From Pseudomonadota bacterium (GTDB lineage: Bacteria; Pseudomonadota; Alphaproteobacteria; Acetobacterales; Acetobacteraceae): a stretch of 7,501 nt of DNA. The notes under the pieces are model-generated. The model was not told the origin of the DNA, did no database searches, and saw only the letters and a list, made by a program, of their open reading frames with translations. Location of the stretch: the NCBI GenBank assembly GCA_021845555.1, contig JAJZVS010000189.1, forward strand, positions 1 through 7,501, read 5' to 3'. The translations under genes were made by a program, and so were the position numbers. This document shows, one piece after another, positions 1 to 6,552 of this stretch. Positions within the stretch are counted from its first letter, which is position 1, and each line of letters opens with the position of its first letter.

Positions 1-1351
1 AGCGCTCGCGGATGCCCGGCTTGACGATGTCCTTGAGCTCGATCGCCCCCAGCAGCCTGCCGTCGGCGGCCACCGCGAGCGGCGTACTGCCGGCCCGGGC
101 GATGCGATCGACCGCCTGGGTGAATGCCGCCGGCGGGGCAGCCGCGGTCAGGCGCAGCACCGCATCGACCGCCCCTTTGCGCCAGGACCGTTCCGCATGA
201 TCCAACCCCGAGACGCGGGTATTGGCGGAAAACGGCACGACCCCCGCGCCCTCCGGGCGCTCCGGCACGATCTGGAAGCGATCGCGCACGAAGCCGAGGA
301 TCGAGCGGCCCTCCGGCGTGTCGTCGCCCAGACTGGCCTTCGCCGCCGCTTCCGCCAGGTCGCGCTCGGTCACCCCCGGCACGGGAAACAGTCCCGCCGC
401 CATCCGGTTGCCGAAGGTGATGGTGCCGGTCTTGTCGAGCAGCAGCGCATCGACGTCGCCGGCCGCCTCCACCGCGCGGCCCGAGGTGGCGATCACGTTG
501 AAGCGGATCAGCCGGTCCATCCCGGCGATGCCGATCGCCGACAGCAGGCCGCCGATCGTGGTCGGGATCAGGCAGACCAGCAGCGCGGCGAGCACCGGAA
601 TGCCCAGGTGGGTGTGGGAGTAGTCGGCGAAACCCACCAGCGTCACGACCGCGATCAGGAAGATGATGGTGAGCCCGGCGAGCAGGATGTCGAGCGCGAT
701 CTCGTTCGGCGTCTTCCGGCGTTCGGCGCCTTCCACCAGCTTGATCATCCGGTCGATGAAGGTGCTGCCGGGATCGGCGGTGATGCGCACCACCAGCCAG
801 TCCGACACCACCATCGTGCCCCCGGTGACGGCGCTGCGGTCGCCGCCGGCCTCGCGGATGACGGGGGCGGATTCGCCGGTGATCGCGCTTTCGTTCACGC
901 TGGCAACACCTTCGATCACCTCGCCGTCGGAGGGGATCAGGTCGCCCGCCTCGACCAGCACTGCCTCGCCGGCGCGCAAGGAGGACGCCGCGGCGGGCTC
1001 GTAGAGCGCCCGGTCGGCGGGGTTGAGCAGCCGCTTGGCCAGGGTCTCGGTGCGCGTGCGCCGCAGGCTTTCGGCGCGGGCCCGGCCACGCCCCTCGGCC
1101 ACCGCCTCGGCGAAGGTGGCGAACAGCACCGTCAACCACAGCCAGGCCGCGATCGCCAGCGCGAAGGCCACGTTCTGGCCGGTGAGCAGATCGCGCGCGC
1201 CCAGCACCGTGACCAGTGCCGCCACCACCTCGGTGACGAAGATCACCGGGTTGCGCATCAGTTCCAGGGGATTGAGCTTGCCGAGCGAATCCCGCGCCGC
1301 GCGGCCAAGGATCGAGCCCTCGAACAGCGAGATCTCTTCCGCTTTTGCCAT
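1..1351 (-). CDS. kdpB: Potassium-transporting ATPase ATP-binding subunit KdpB (partial, C-terminus beyond left edge)
   Basis: KdpB is the P-type ATPase subunit that hydrolyses ATP to drive K+ uptake by the KdpFABC inner-membrane complex. About 450 residues are visible of a family length near 680. They show the N-terminal membrane segments (about 35-85), the actuator-domain TGES at 158-161, the membrane-helix motif IPTTIGG with its Pro at 263, and the phosphorylation motif DKTGT with the catalytic Asp at 306. The start of the nucleotide-binding domain follows (FSANTRVSG, WRKGA, then LKDIVKPGIRER at the edge). These positions lie one residue before the E. coli equivalents. The GDGxNDAPAL region and last membrane helices are off-window. 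The ATG at 1349-1351 has GAGGAA at 1358-1363, six bases upstream, overlapping the kdpA stop, so translational coupling to kdpA is likely. The Ser of TGES, the inhibitory phosphorylation site known in E. coli, is present. No frameshift was seen. Confidence 0.97.
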   Translation of the reverse strand, partial: MAKAEEISLFEGSILGRAARDSLGKLNPLELMRNPVIFVTEVVAALVTVLGARDLLTGQNVAFALAIAAWLWLTVLFATFAEAVAEGRGRARAESLRRTRTETLAKRLLNPADRALYEPAAASSLRAGEAVLVEAGDLIPSDGEVIEGVASVNESAITGESAPVIREAGGDRSAVTGGTMVVSDWLVVRITADPGSTFIDRMIKLVEGAERRKTPNEIALDILLAGLTIIFLIAVVTLVGFADYSHTHLGIPVLAALLVCLIPTTIGGLLSAIGIAGMDRLIRFNVIATSGRAVEAAGDVDALLLDKTGTITFGNRMAAGLFPVPGVTERDLAEAAAKASLGDDTPEGRSILGFVRDRFQIVPERPEGAGVVPFSANTRVSGLDHAERSWRKGAVDAVLRLTAAAPPAAFTQAVDRIARAGSTPLAVAADGRLLGAIELKDIVKPGIRER

Positions 1352-1361
1352 CACCGATTCC

Positions 1362-3071
1362 TCAGTAGGTCTTGCCGGCGAGCAGCACATAGTGCTCGGC
1401 CAGCGGTCCGAGCGCGTCGGCCGGCATGAACTGCAAGCCGCCCAGGATGACGATCACGCCCACCAGCAGGCCGACGAACAGCAGCCCGTGCGTCGGGAAG
1501 GTGCCCGGGCTCGGCGGCAGTTTCGGCTTGGCCGCGAGCGCGCCGGCGATCGCCAGCACCGGGATCAGGAAGGCGAAGCGGCCGAACAGCATCGCCAGCG
1601 CCTGGCCATAGAGCAGCAGGGGCGTCGCGGCGCTGATTCCGGCCATCGCGCTGCCGTTGTTCTCGGTGGCCGAGGTCCAGGCGTACAGCATCTCCGTCAG
1701 GCCATGCGGCCCGCCATTGGCGAGCGCCGCCACCCCCGACGGCAGCACCAGCGAAAGGCTCGCGCCGCCCAGGATGAACAGGGTCAGCACCAGCACCGCG
1801 AGCATTGCCAGCTTGATCTCGTGCGCCTGCACCTTCTTGCCGAGATACTCCGGCGTCCGCCCCACCATCAGCCCGGCGACGAACACCGCGAGCAGGGCGA
1901 AGACGACGATGGTGTAGAACCCCGAGCCGACGCCACCGGGCGCGATCTCGCCCAGTTGCATCAGGAACAGCGGCACCAGGCCGCCGATCGGCATGAAGCT
2001 GTCGGTGGCGGCGGCAACCGCGCCACAGGAGGTGCCGGTGGCGGCGACGTTGAACAGCGCCGAGAGCGGCACGCCGAAGCGCACCTCCTTGCCTTCCATG
2101 TTGCCCATCGCCGGGCTCACGCCGAGATGGGTCAGCAGCGGATTGCCGCCGGCCTCGGCGGCGTAGGCGATCGCCACGCCGGCCACCAGCAGGACGGCCA
2201 TCGCCCAGAACAGCGCCCGCCCCTGCTTCGGGTCGCGCACGATGTGGCCGAAGCTGATCGGCAGGGCGAAGCCGATGATCAGAATCAGCCAGGTCTCCAG
2301 GATGTTGGTCAGCGCCGTCGGGTCCTCGAACGGGTGCGCGCTGTTGGCGTTGAAGAAGCCGCCGCCGTTGGTGCCGAGTTCCTTGATCGCCTCCATGAAG
2401 GCTACCGGACCGCGGGCGATCGTCTGGCTGGCGCCCGAGATCGTGTGCACGGTGGCGAACGGCGCCAGCGTCTGCGGCACGCCGGAGGCCACCAGAAGCA
2501 CCGCGGCGACCAGGGAGATCGGCAGCAGCACGTAGAGCGTGATGCGCACCACATCGACGTAGAAATTGCCGAGCGATTGCAGGCCGCCGGCGGCGAAGGC
2601 GCGCATCACCGCCGCCGCCGCGGCGATCCCCGTGGCGGCGGAGAGGAACATGTGCACGGTGAGCCCGAACATCTGGGCGCCGTTGCTGATCTGGCTCTCC
2701 GGCGCGTACGCCTGCCAGTTGGTGTTGGTGACGAAACTCGCCGCGGTGTTGAACGCCAGCGCCGGCGGCATGCCGGGGACACCCTGCGGATTGAACGGCA
2801 GGTAGAACTGCAACCGCAGCAGGACATAGAGCAGCAGGAAGTGCAGCGCGTTCAGCACCAGCAGGGCGAAGGCATACGCCTTCCACCCCATCTGCCGCGA
2901 CGGATCGATGCCGCACAGCCGCCAGGTGATCCGCTCCACCGGCGCCAGCACCGGCGAGAGGAACACGCGCCCGCCCTCCAGCACCGAAGCGAGGTAGCGC
3001 CCCACCGGGAAGGCGGCGGCGAACACCAGGGCAAGCGTCAGGGCGATCTCCGCCCAGCCGAACAGGGTCAT
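1362..3071 (-). CDS. kdpA: Potassium-transporting ATPase potassium-binding subunit KdpA
   Basis: KdpA is the channel-like subunit of the KdpFABC pump and selects K+ from the periplasm. The protein has 569 residues (E. coli 557) and is strongly hydrophobic throughout. The four selectivity-filter segments are all recognisable: TNTNWQ (115-120), TNGGGFFNANSAHPFED (234-250), GTSCGAV (346-352) and ENNGSAMAG (470-478). The Gly residues sit where E. coli KdpA has its filter glycines, with an offset of 4-5. MGWKAYAFALL (61-71) and FLSAATGIA (142-150) are further family signatures. The ATG at 3069-3071 is preceded by GAGGGA (3081-3086) with nine bases between, overlapping the kdpF stop codon. The stop is ten bases before kdpB. 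The order kdpF-kdpA-kdpB is canonical. Expression is probably induced by K+ limitation through KdpDE, which is family knowledge; neither gene is in the window. Confidence 0.98.
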   Translation of the reverse strand: MTLFGWAEIALTLALVFAAAFPVGRYLASVLEGGRVFLSPVLAPVERITWRLCGIDPSRQMGWKAYAFALLVLNALHFLLLYVLLRLQFYLPFNPQGVPGMPPALAFNTAASFVTNTNWQAYAPESQISNGAQMFGLTVHMFLSAATGIAAAAAVMRAFAAGGLQSLGNFYVDVVRITLYVLLPISLVAAVLLVASGVPQTLAPFATVHTISGASQTIARGPVAFMEAIKELGTNGGGFFNANSAHPFEDPTALTNILETWLILIIGFALPISFGHIVRDPKQGRALFWAMAVLLVAGVAIAYAAEAGGNPLLTHLGVSPAMGNMEGKEVRFGVPLSALFNVAATGTSCGAVAAATDSFMPIGGLVPLFLMQLGEIAPGGVGSGFYTIVVFALLAVFVAGLMVGRTPEYLGKKVQAHEIKLAMLAVLVLTLFILGGASLSLVLPSGVAALANGGPHGLTEMLYAWTSATENNGSAMAGISAATPLLLYGQALAMLFGRFAFLIPVLAIAGALAAKPKLPPSPGTFPTHGLLFVGLLVGVIVILGGLQFMPADALGPLAEHYVLLAGKTY

Positions 3072-3084
3072 GGCGGTGCGTCCC

Positions 3085-3174
3085 TCAGAAGAAGTCTTCC
3101 GGCCGGACCAGCGCCCAGACCAGGTAGACCAGCAGTCCGACGGAGACCGCGCCGCCGAGGATGAGGTCGAGCAT
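3085..3174 (-). CDS. kdpF: Small K+-ATPase subunit KdpF
   Basis: KdpF is a single-helix peptide that stabilises the KdpABC complex at the protein-lipid interface. This reading frame encodes 29 residues: a short start (MLDLILGG), one hydrophobic helix (about residues 4-22, containing VGLLVYLVWALV) and the typical tail RPEDFF. E. coli KdpF is also 29 residues, with a comparable YLVYALI segment and an acidic-aromatic tail. It lies directly upstream of kdpA with a 13-base spacer. Its own ribosome-binding site is poor (only GGATC about ten bases upstream). Its ATG is three bases after the stop of the preceding microprotein gene, so translation probably depends on coupling to that frame. Identification rests on helix, tail motif, length and position. 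Confidence 0.92.
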   Translation of the reverse strand: MLDLILGGAVSVGLLVYLVWALVRPEDFF

Positions 3175-3177
3175 GGG

Positions 3178-3261
3178 TCAGATCCGATCGCACAGCAGGG
3201 CGTAGCCGCCCATCGCCAGGATCAGGCCGGTGCCGAGCACCGCGAGCAGCAGATCGAGCAT
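3178..3261 (-). CDS. 27-residue single-helix membrane microprotein leading the kdp operon
   Basis: This short frame encodes 27 residues: MLDLLLAVLG, a continuing hydrophobic stretch (TGLILAMGG) and the polar C-terminus YALLCDRI. One transmembrane helix spans about residues 3-19. An exact AGGAGG Shine-Dalgarno lies nine bases before the ATG, the strongest such site in the cluster. The stop is three bases before the kdpF ATG, so the frame would be the first cistron of the operon and could load ribosomes for kdpF. The N-terminus resembles KdpF's (both start MLDL), but the RPEDFF-type tail is absent and replaced by CDRI. From memory, similar short peptides ending in Cys-Asp/Glu-Arg-hydrophobic occur before kdpF in other proteobacteria; I could not check this. 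Possible roles are an extra Kdp subunit, a modulator of KdpB or KdpD, or simply a translated leader. No function is established here. Confidence 0.68.
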   Translation of the reverse strand: MLDLLLAVLGTGLILAMGGYALLCDRI

Positions 3262-3270
3262 CCTCCCGCG

Positions 3271-3276
3271 CCTCCT
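3271..3276 (-). promoter_or_regulatory. Strong Shine-Dalgarno (AGGAGG) of the kdp leader microprotein
   Basis: The plus strand reads CCTCCT, so the kdp-direction transcript has AGGAGG nine bases before the ATG at 3259-3261. A second purine run (GGGAGG) abuts that ATG, too close to act on its own. This site is the main evidence that the 27-residue frame is translated. Confidence 0.65.
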
Positions 3277-3304
3277 GCGCGTCGCGGCCAGAGGTAGCGG
3301 GGCG

Positions 3305-3357
3305 GGCATAAGGCCGCCATGCGGATTTGCGCCCCCCGGCATAAAGGCGGCATAAGG
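3305..3357 (-). promoter_or_regulatory. Helically phased TTATGCC direct repeats upstream of kdp (candidate KdpE operator)
   Basis: Three exact copies of GGCATAA (TTATGCC toward kdp) begin at 3305, 3338 and 3349. The spacings are 33 and 11 bases, so all copies fall on about the same face of the helix. Flanking bases are also similar (GGCATAAGG, GGCATAAAGG, GGCATAAGG). The repeats lie 44-96 bases upstream of the first kdp-operon start codon. Paired direct repeats one helical turn apart are typical of OmpR-family response regulators, and KdpE, the known kdp activator, belongs to that family. Assignment to KdpE is inference from position and architecture. No clear -35/-10 pair was found between the repeats and the start codon. 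Confidence 0.45.
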
Positions 3358-3367
3358 ACGCCGAACT

Positions 3368-3389
3368 CCGGGCGGCTCCGCCGGCCCGG
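3368..3389. other. Inverted repeat in the kdp-typA divergent region
   Basis: CCGGGC (3368-3373) plus GGC (3374-3376) can pair with GCC (3380-3382) and GCCCGG (3384-3389). This gives nine pairs, a three-base loop and one bulged G at 3383. It sits between the kdp-side repeats and the typA leader. No T-run follows on either strand, so a simple intrinsic terminator is unlikely. It may be part of the typA leader or a chance product of high GC content. Confidence 0.3.
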
Positions 3390-3433
3390 GAGGCCTGCCA
3401 TGCGCCGCCCCCACGCTTTTCGGCTCGCATCCG

Positions 3434-3486
3434 GCGGGTCTCTGCCCTATGTGTGCGGCGCAACAAGCCCTTTCGGGCAGACCCGC
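3434..3486 (+). other. Long hairpin in the typA 5' leader
   Basis: GCGGGT (3434-3439) and CTGCCC (3442-3447) are complementary to GGGCAGACCCGC (3475-3486). They form twelve pairs with a two-base bulge (CT, 3440-3441) around a 27-base loop. Inside the loop GCCC (3467-3470) can instead pair with GGGC (3475-3478), so a large and a small stem compete for the same bases. The structure ends 33 bases before the typA Shine-Dalgarno and 43 bases before its ATG. Whether it is transcribed depends on an unlocated typA promoter. It could be a leader control element, but nothing shown here proves function. Confidence 0.35.
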
Positions 3487-3519
3487 AGACACCGGCTCAG
3501 AACCGGGGGCCCGGCCCTC

Positions 3520-3524
3520 AAGGA
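3520..3524 (+). promoter_or_regulatory. Ribosome-binding site deciding the typA start
   Basis: AAGGA lies five bases before the ATG at 3530-3532. This supports starting TypA at MDIRNIAIIA, the usual family N-terminus, rather than at the in-frame ATG at 3449, which would add 27 residues unlike TypA. Confidence 0.7.
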
Positions 3525-3529
3525 CCATC

Positions 3530-5365
3530 ATGGACATCCGCAATATCGCCATCATCGCCCACGTCGATCACGGCAAGACGACGCTGGTCGATCAACTCCT
3601 CCGCCAGTCCGGCTCCTTCCGCGAGCACCAGGCGGTGCAGGAACGCGCGATGGACCGCAACGACCTGGAGCGCGAGCGGGGCATCACCATCCTCGCCAAG
3701 TGCACCTCGGTGATGTGGAAGGGCACGCGGATCAACATCATCGATACCCCCGGTCACGCCGATTTCGGCGGCGAGGTCGAGCGTATCCTGAACATGGTGG
3801 ACGGCGCGCTGGTGCTGGTCGATGCCGCCGAGGGCGTGCTGCCGCAGACCAAGTTCGTGGTCGGCAAGGCGCTCGCGCGGGGGCTGCATCCGATCGTGGT
3901 GGTCAACAAGATCGACCGCGCCGACTCCCGCGCCGACGAAGTCCATACCGAGGTGTTCGACCTGTTCGCCGCCCTCGGCGCCAGCGACGCGCAGCTCGAT
4001 TTCCCGATGCTCTTCGCTTCCGGCCGCCAGGGCTGGGCGGATGAGACGCTCGATGGCCCGCGCAAGGATCTCTCGGCGCTGTTCGACCTCGTGTTGCGCC
4101 ATGTGCCGACCCCGACGGTCCTGCCGGACGCGCCGTTCGCCATGGTGGCCTCGATTCTCGACTACGACAATTTCCTCGGCCGGGTGCTGACGGGCCGGGT
4201 CGAGCAGGGCCAGGCGCGGCTGAACATGCCGCTCAAGGTGCTGCACGCCGACGGGCGGGTGATCGAGACCGGGCGGCTCACCAAGCTGATGTCCTTCCGC
4301 GGCCTCGACCGCGTGCCGGTGGACACCGCCGAGGCCGGGGACATCATCGCCATCGCCGGCCTGTCGGAAGCGACCATCCCGGACACGATCGGCGCCCCCG
4401 AACTGGCCGCGCCGCTGCACGCCACCCCGGTCGATCCGCCGACGCTCGCGATGACCTTCCGCATCAACGACGGCCCGTTGGCTGGGCGGGAAGGCAAGAA
4501 GGTCACCTCGCGCCAGATCCGCGACCGGCTGTTCCGCGAAGCCGAGGGCAACGTCGCCATCAAGGTCACCGACAGCAACGAGACCGAGGCGTTCGAGGTC
4601 GCTGGCCGCGGCGAACTCCAGCTCGGCGTGCTGATCGAGACGATGCGCCGGGAGGGGTTCGAACTCTGCATCGGCCGCCCGCGCGTGCTGACCCGGCGCA
4701 ACCCGGACACCGGCGCGCGCGAGGAACCGATGGAAGAAGCGCTGGTCGATGTCGATGAGCCGTTCGCCGGCGTGGTGGTGGAGAAGCTGTCCCGCCGCAA
4801 GGGCGAGCTGCGCGACATGCGTCCCTCGGGCGGCGGCAAGGTGCGCCTGACGTTTGCCATCCCGAGCCGAGGCCTGATCGGCTACCATAACGAATTCCTC
4901 ACCGACACGCGCGGCACCGGCATCATGAACCGCCTGTTCGCCGGCTACGGCGAGTGGAAAGGTCCGATCGAGGGCCGGCGCTCCGGCTCGCTGATCTCCA
5001 ACTCGGATGGGGAGGCGGTGCACTACGCGCTGTTCTACCTGCAGGATCGCGGCGTGCTGTTCGTTTCGCCCGGCGAGAAGGTCTATGTCGGCATGATCCT
5101 CGGAGAGCACTCCCGCGGATCGGACCTCGACGTGAATCCGATCAAGGAAAAGAAGCTCACCAACGTCCGCGCCGCCGGCAAGGACGACGCGATGCTGCTG
5201 ATCCCGCCGCGGCGCATGAGCCTGGAGCAGGCGATCGCCTATGTAGAGGAAGACGAGCTGGTGGAAGTGACGCCGGCCGCGATCCGGCTGCGCAAGCGCC
5301 ACCTCGACCCGAACGCGCGCAAGCGCAGCGAGCGGCGGGCGGAGTCGGAGAGCGAAGCCGCCTGA
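3530..5365 (+). CDS. typA: Translational GTPase TypA/BipA
   Basis: TypA (BipA) is an EF-G-like GTPase that binds 70S ribosomes. It affects ribosome assembly and translation under stress such as cold. The product has 611 residues (E. coli about 607). The G domain is complete: G1 AHVDHGKTT (10-18), G2 RGITI (50-54), G3 DTPGH (72-76), G4 NKID (126-129) and G5 ASGRQGWA (163-170). Domain II follows (ILDYDNFLGRVLTGRV), then EF-G-like domains III and V. The TypA-specific C-terminal domain comes last, with NPIKEKKLTNVRAAGKDDA, PPRRMSLEQAIAY, and RLRKRHLDPNARKR near the end, followed by a short acidic tail. It is transcribed away from kdp and ends six bases before a converging gene. No odd codon use or break was seen. 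The start is set by AAGGA and family alignment. Confidence 0.98.
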   Translation: MDIRNIAIIAHVDHGKTTLVDQLLRQSGSFREHQAVQERAMDRNDLERERGITILAKCTSVMWKGTRINIIDTPGHADFGGEVERILNMVDGALVLVDAAEGVLPQTKFVVGKALARGLHPIVVVNKIDRADSRADEVHTEVFDLFAALGASDAQLDFPMLFASGRQGWADETLDGPRKDLSALFDLVLRHVPTPTVLPDAPFAMVASILDYDNFLGRVLTGRVEQGQARLNMPLKVLHADGRVIETGRLTKLMSFRGLDRVPVDTAEAGDIIAIAGLSEATIPDTIGAPELAAPLHATPVDPPTLAMTFRINDGPLAGREGKKVTSRQIRDRLFREAEGNVAIKVTDSNETEAFEVAGRGELQLGVLIETMRREGFELCIGRPRVLTRRNPDTGAREEPMEEALVDVDEPFAGVVVEKLSRRKGELRDMRPSGGGKVRLTFAIPSRGLIGYHNEFLTDTRGTGIMNRLFAGYGEWKGPIEGRRSGSLISNSDGEAVHYALFYLQDRGVLFVSPGEKVYVGMILGEHSRGSDLDVNPIKEKKLTNVRAAGKDDAMLLIPPRRMSLEQAIAYVEEDELVEVTPAAIRLRKRHLDPNARKRSERRAESESEAA

Positions 5366-5371
5366 CGGGTT

Positions 5372-6505
5372 TCAGGCGGGGGCGAAGATATCTTCCCCCC
5401 GCCGCCCCGTGGTCACCGCCGGGGCGGAGCCGAACAGCGTATCCCGCTGCGCCACCGGCAGCACCCGATCGGCGAACAGCCGCATGTTGAGTTCGCCCTC
5501 CTCGTGCGGCATCCCGCCGTAGGAGAAATCGGCGATCAGGTGGTCGGTGCCGGTGGCCGCGCGCAGCTGGGCGATCTGCTGGATGCAATCGTCCGGCGTG
5601 CCGACGATCTGGATCCGCACATAGAACTCGGTCGCCTTGGCGCGGCCCGCCGGGTCCTTCATCTTGGCGTAGGTCTTGGCCATCTTGCCGTAGGATTCGT
5701 AGCCCTTCACCGACGCCAGATGCCCGTCGGAGAAATGGTAGTGCGCGTCGATCGAATCCCATTTCCGTCCGAGCCACTGCATGGCGCGCTCCTCGGCCTC
5801 CGCGCGCGAGGGCGCGCAGGAGACGTTGGTCAGGATCACCGGCGGCGGCGGGGTATGGCCCACCGCCTCGGCGATGGCGCGGAAGCGGGCGATGTCCTCG
5901 GCGGCGCGGGGCCATTCGTTCTGCATGATGACCATCATGCGGAAGCCGAGCTTGGCCATCACCTCGGCCGATTCCGGGCTGACCGAGGAGGCGTAGAAGC
6001 GCCGCTCGGGATGCGACATCGGCCGCGGGCGGATCGCGGTGCGGGGGATCTTGTAGAACGCGCCGTCGAATTCGAAGCTCGGTTCGCGCAGCGCAAGCTG
6101 CACGATGCGCGCGGCCTCCACGAAACGCCCGCGCGCCTCCTCCATCGGGATGCGGAAGCCCTGGTATTCCACGCTGGCGGCGCCGCGGCCGAAGCCGAAC
6201 AGGCAGCGCCCGCCGCACAGCACATCGAGCAGCGCGATCTGCTCGGCCACCCGGATCGGATCGTGCCAGGGCAGCACGATCACCGCGGTGCCGAGCGCGA
6301 TCCGCTGCGTCCGCCCGGCGAAATAGCTCAGCAACTGGGTCGGCGCCGGCGACATCGAATAGCCGGTGAAATGATGCTCCAGCGCGAACAGGCTGTCGAA
6401 GCCGAGCGGCTCGGCGAGATCGCCGAGCGCCAGGTGGTCCCGATACACCGCCGCGTCCGCGCGCCCATCCTCGGCCAGGATGCTCAGCGAGAGTCCGATT
6501 TTCAT
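5372..6505 (-). CDS. LLM-class (luciferase-like) flavin-dependent oxidoreductase
   Basis: The product belongs to the bacterial luciferase-like TIM-barrel superfamily. Members use reduced flavin (FMN, or F420 in some lineages) to oxidise or reduce small organic molecules; the substrate here is unknown. It has 377 residues, a usual length. Visible signatures are the first strand MKIGLSLSI, GFDSLFALEHHF (EHH at 43-45), RIALGTAVIVLP (68-79), LDVLCGGR (93-100) and FGFGRG (103-108). Near the C-terminus, GTPDD (302-306) matches the family's GTPexV-type segment, followed by the barrel strand HLIADFSYGG. The ATG at 6503-6505 was chosen because the protein then begins at the first barrel strand; a purine run (AGGGG) lies upstream. 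A further in-frame ATG at 6560-6562 would add 19 basic residues with no family counterpart. It lies downstream of a second family member on the same strand, 75 bases apart, so co-transcription is likely. The last codons overlap the inverted repeats past typA. Confidence 0.93.
   Translation of the reverse strand: MKIGLSLSILAEDGRADAAVYRDHLALGDLAEPLGFDSLFALEHHFTGYSMSPAPTQLLSYFAGRTQRIALGTAVIVLPWHDPIRVAEQIALLDVLCGGRCLFGFGRGAASVEYQGFRIPMEEARGRFVEAARIVQLALREPSFEFDGAFYKIPRTAIRPRPMSHPERRFYASSVSPESAEVMAKLGFRMMVIMQNEWPRAAEDIARFRAIAEAVGHTPPPPVILTNVSCAPSRAEAEERAMQWLGRKWDSIDAHYHFSDGHLASVKGYESYGKMAKTYAKMKDPAGRAKATEFYVRIQIVGTPDDCIQQIAQLRAATGTDHLIADFSYGGMPHEEGELNMRLFADRVLPVAQRDTLFGSAPAVTTGRRGEDIFAPA
5375..5427. 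terminator. Two adjacent strong inverted repeats just past the typA stop (candidate U-tract-less terminator)
   Basis: First repeat: GGCGGGGG (5375-5382), one unpaired C, then GAAGAT (5384-5389), which is complementary to ATCTTC and CCCCCGCC (5390-5403). It forms fourteen pairs around the perfect palindrome GAAGATATCTTC. Second repeat: CCGCCCCG (5402-5409) pairs with CGGGGCGG (5420-5427). Both lie within 62 bases after the typA stop and inside the last codons of the converging monooxygenase gene. No T-run follows on either strand. They could stop or protect the typA transcript, with the sequence doubling as coding DNA. That role is inference; the repeats themselves are exact apart from the single bulge. 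Confidence 0.4.
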
Positions 6506-6518
6506 CTTGCGTTTCCCC

Positions 6519-6533
6519 TTGCCGTAGCGGCAA
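6519..6533 (-). other. Short hairpin abutting the ribosome-binding site of the downstream monooxygenase gene
   Basis: TTGCCG (6519-6524) and CGGCAA (6528-6533) are perfectly complementary with a three-base loop. On the transcript the stem's last bases run directly into the AAGGGG purine stretch before the ATG at 6505, so the stem could limit ribosome access or shield the 5' end of a processed mRNA. It may also be coincidental. Confidence 0.3.
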
Positions 6534-6552
6534 CGCGGGTCAGTCTGCCGCG

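Noticed and set aside
197..1429. A 410-codon plus-strand frame antisense to kdpB
   Set aside because: It has the same low-complexity antisense composition, and kdpB on the other strand carries intact TGES and DKTGT motifs.
1023..3164. A 713-codon open frame on the plus strand, antisense to kdpA, kdpF and part of kdpB
   Set aside because: Its translation is rich in His, Gln, Arg and Gly with no recognisable domain. It is the usual open antisense frame of GC-rich genes, and the opposite strand encodes unmistakable Kdp subunits.
3449..3529. Upstream in-frame ATG that would extend TypA by 27 residues
   Set aside because: The extension is unlike TypA, would translate through the leader hairpin, and the inner ATG has both a Shine-Dalgarno and the family N-terminus.
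3262..3529. Sigma-70-type promoters for kdp and typA
   Set aside because: Candidates such as TACCTC toward kdp or CTATGT toward typA lack a reasonable -35 at 16-18 bases, so no promoter is called in either direction.
3518..5302. A 594-codon minus-strand frame antisense to typA
   Set aside because: It shows no family signature and lies almost wholly inside typA, whose GTPase motifs are complete.
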